A stretch of 6,320 nucleotides of DNA, taken from positions 1 through 6,320 of the forward strand of contig WGEM01000481.1 in the NCBI GenBank assembly GCA_015492755.1. Reading direction: 5' to 3'. How positions within the stretch are numbered: the first letter of the stretch is position 1; each line of letters starts with the position of its first letter. Under the pieces are notes generated by a model. It did not search any database. It had not been told where the DNA came from and saw only the letters and a list, made by a program, of their open reading frames with translations. A program made the translations under genes and the position numbers. This document shows, piece after piece, positions 6,094-6,320 of the stretch. This stretch comes from Gemmatimonadota bacterium (GTDB taxonomy: Bacteria > Gemmatimonadota > Gemmatimonadetes > Longimicrobiales > Gaopeijiaceae).

Positions 6094-6320
6094 TGTCCGG
6101 GCACCTCCGCCGGCGGCGGCGAGGCGCTCTGGTCCGGCAGGACATAGGTGATGATCCGGAAGCTGGCGGTGATGGGGTGATCCATCTCGGGGAAGACCTC
6201 CGGTCGGTCCCACTTCGAGATGTCCATCTCGATGGGAGTCACGATGCGGGAGAGGCTAGCGATGGCGGTGAGGAACCGGCCCACGTCGTGATACTCGCCG
6301 ATGACCGCCATATCGTAGGA
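6090..6320 (-). CDS. pilO: Type IV pilus assembly protein PilO, C-terminal 76 residues (5' end outside window)
   Basis: PilO is a single-pass inner-membrane protein whose periplasmic ferredoxin-like domain pairs with PilN and holds PilP. Only the C-terminal 76 residues are in view, and the frame is open through the window edge. The segment beginning SYDMAVIGEYHDVGRFLTAI, followed by ASLSRIVTP, is the characteristic PilO stretch (G-x-Y-H-x-x-x-x-F-L, then a conserved R-I-V). It is followed by further beta-strand sequence (HPITASFRIITYVL) and a short Pro-rich tail ending PPPAEVPGQ. Its TGA stop at 6092-6090 shares bases with the pilP ATG, which implies coupled translation. The call rests on this short segment plus the pilP and pilQ neighbours, which together make it strong. 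pilM and pilN would be expected just upstream, beyond 6320. Confidence 0.9.
   Translation of the reverse strand, partial: SYDMAVIGEYHDVGRFLTAIASLSRIVTPIEMDISKWDRPEVFPEMDHPITASFRIITYVLPDQSASPPPAEVPGQ
6103..6108 (-). promoter_or_regulatory. Ribosome binding site that fixes the pilP start
   Basis: Minus-strand GGAGGT, 9 nt before the ATG at 6093 and inside the pilO coding end. It decides for the shorter pilP start, which overlaps the pilO stop by four bases. Confidence 0.75.

Noticed and set aside
5608..6213. Longer pilP starting at 6213
   Set aside because: The extra 40 residues lie within pilO in another frame and do not look like PilP; the start at 6093 has a good ribosome site and an ATGA overlap.

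Overview
The window is GC-rich bacterial chromosome. Every gene I can support lies on the minus strand, so transcription runs from position 6320 down to position 1. In that order the genes are: the C-terminal end of pilO, complete pilP, complete pilQ, a complete 934-residue lipoprotein gene with no name I recognise, and the first 293 codons of aroC (chorismate synthase). High G+C, a pilMNOPQ-type cluster followed by a shikimate gene, and a large Ig-like/propeller lipoprotein rich in Asp-Thr and Asp-Ser would fit Gemmatimonadota or a related Gram-negative phylum. That placement is inference from style, not from a marker gene. The PilQ secretin itself shows that the cell has an outer membrane.

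Layout: pilO (6090-6320, 5' end outside the window) and pilP (6093-5608) overlap by ATGA, and pilP and pilQ (5611-3878) overlap by ATGA again, so the three are almost certainly translated from one mRNA. A 26-nt gap separates pilQ from the lipoprotein gene (3851-1047). A 166-nt gap follows, containing a perfect 14-bp GC-rich stem-loop, and then aroC (880 to beyond position 1). No gene-free stretch exceeds 300 bases, and I found no RNA gene, mobile element or CRISPR array. The long plus-strand open frames are mirror images of the minus-strand genes.

Function: PilO and PilP are the periplasmic alignment parts of the type IV pilus machine, joining the inner-membrane platform to the PilQ secretin through which the pilus leaves the cell. 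The lipoprotein has a clear lipobox, about three Ig-like beta-sandwich repeats and a long propeller-like C-terminal half. Its position directly after pilQ makes it a candidate accessory part of this pilus system. AroC makes chorismate and has no mechanistic link to pili, but linkage of pilMNOPQ to aro genes is also known in gammaproteobacteria (pilMNOPQ-aroKB).

Most worth a second look: the pilQ-linked lipoprotein, a dockerin/EF-hand-like calcium loop inside PilQ, a PilP with no lipobox, and a perfect 15-bp inverted repeat with an alternative pairing partner inside aroC.
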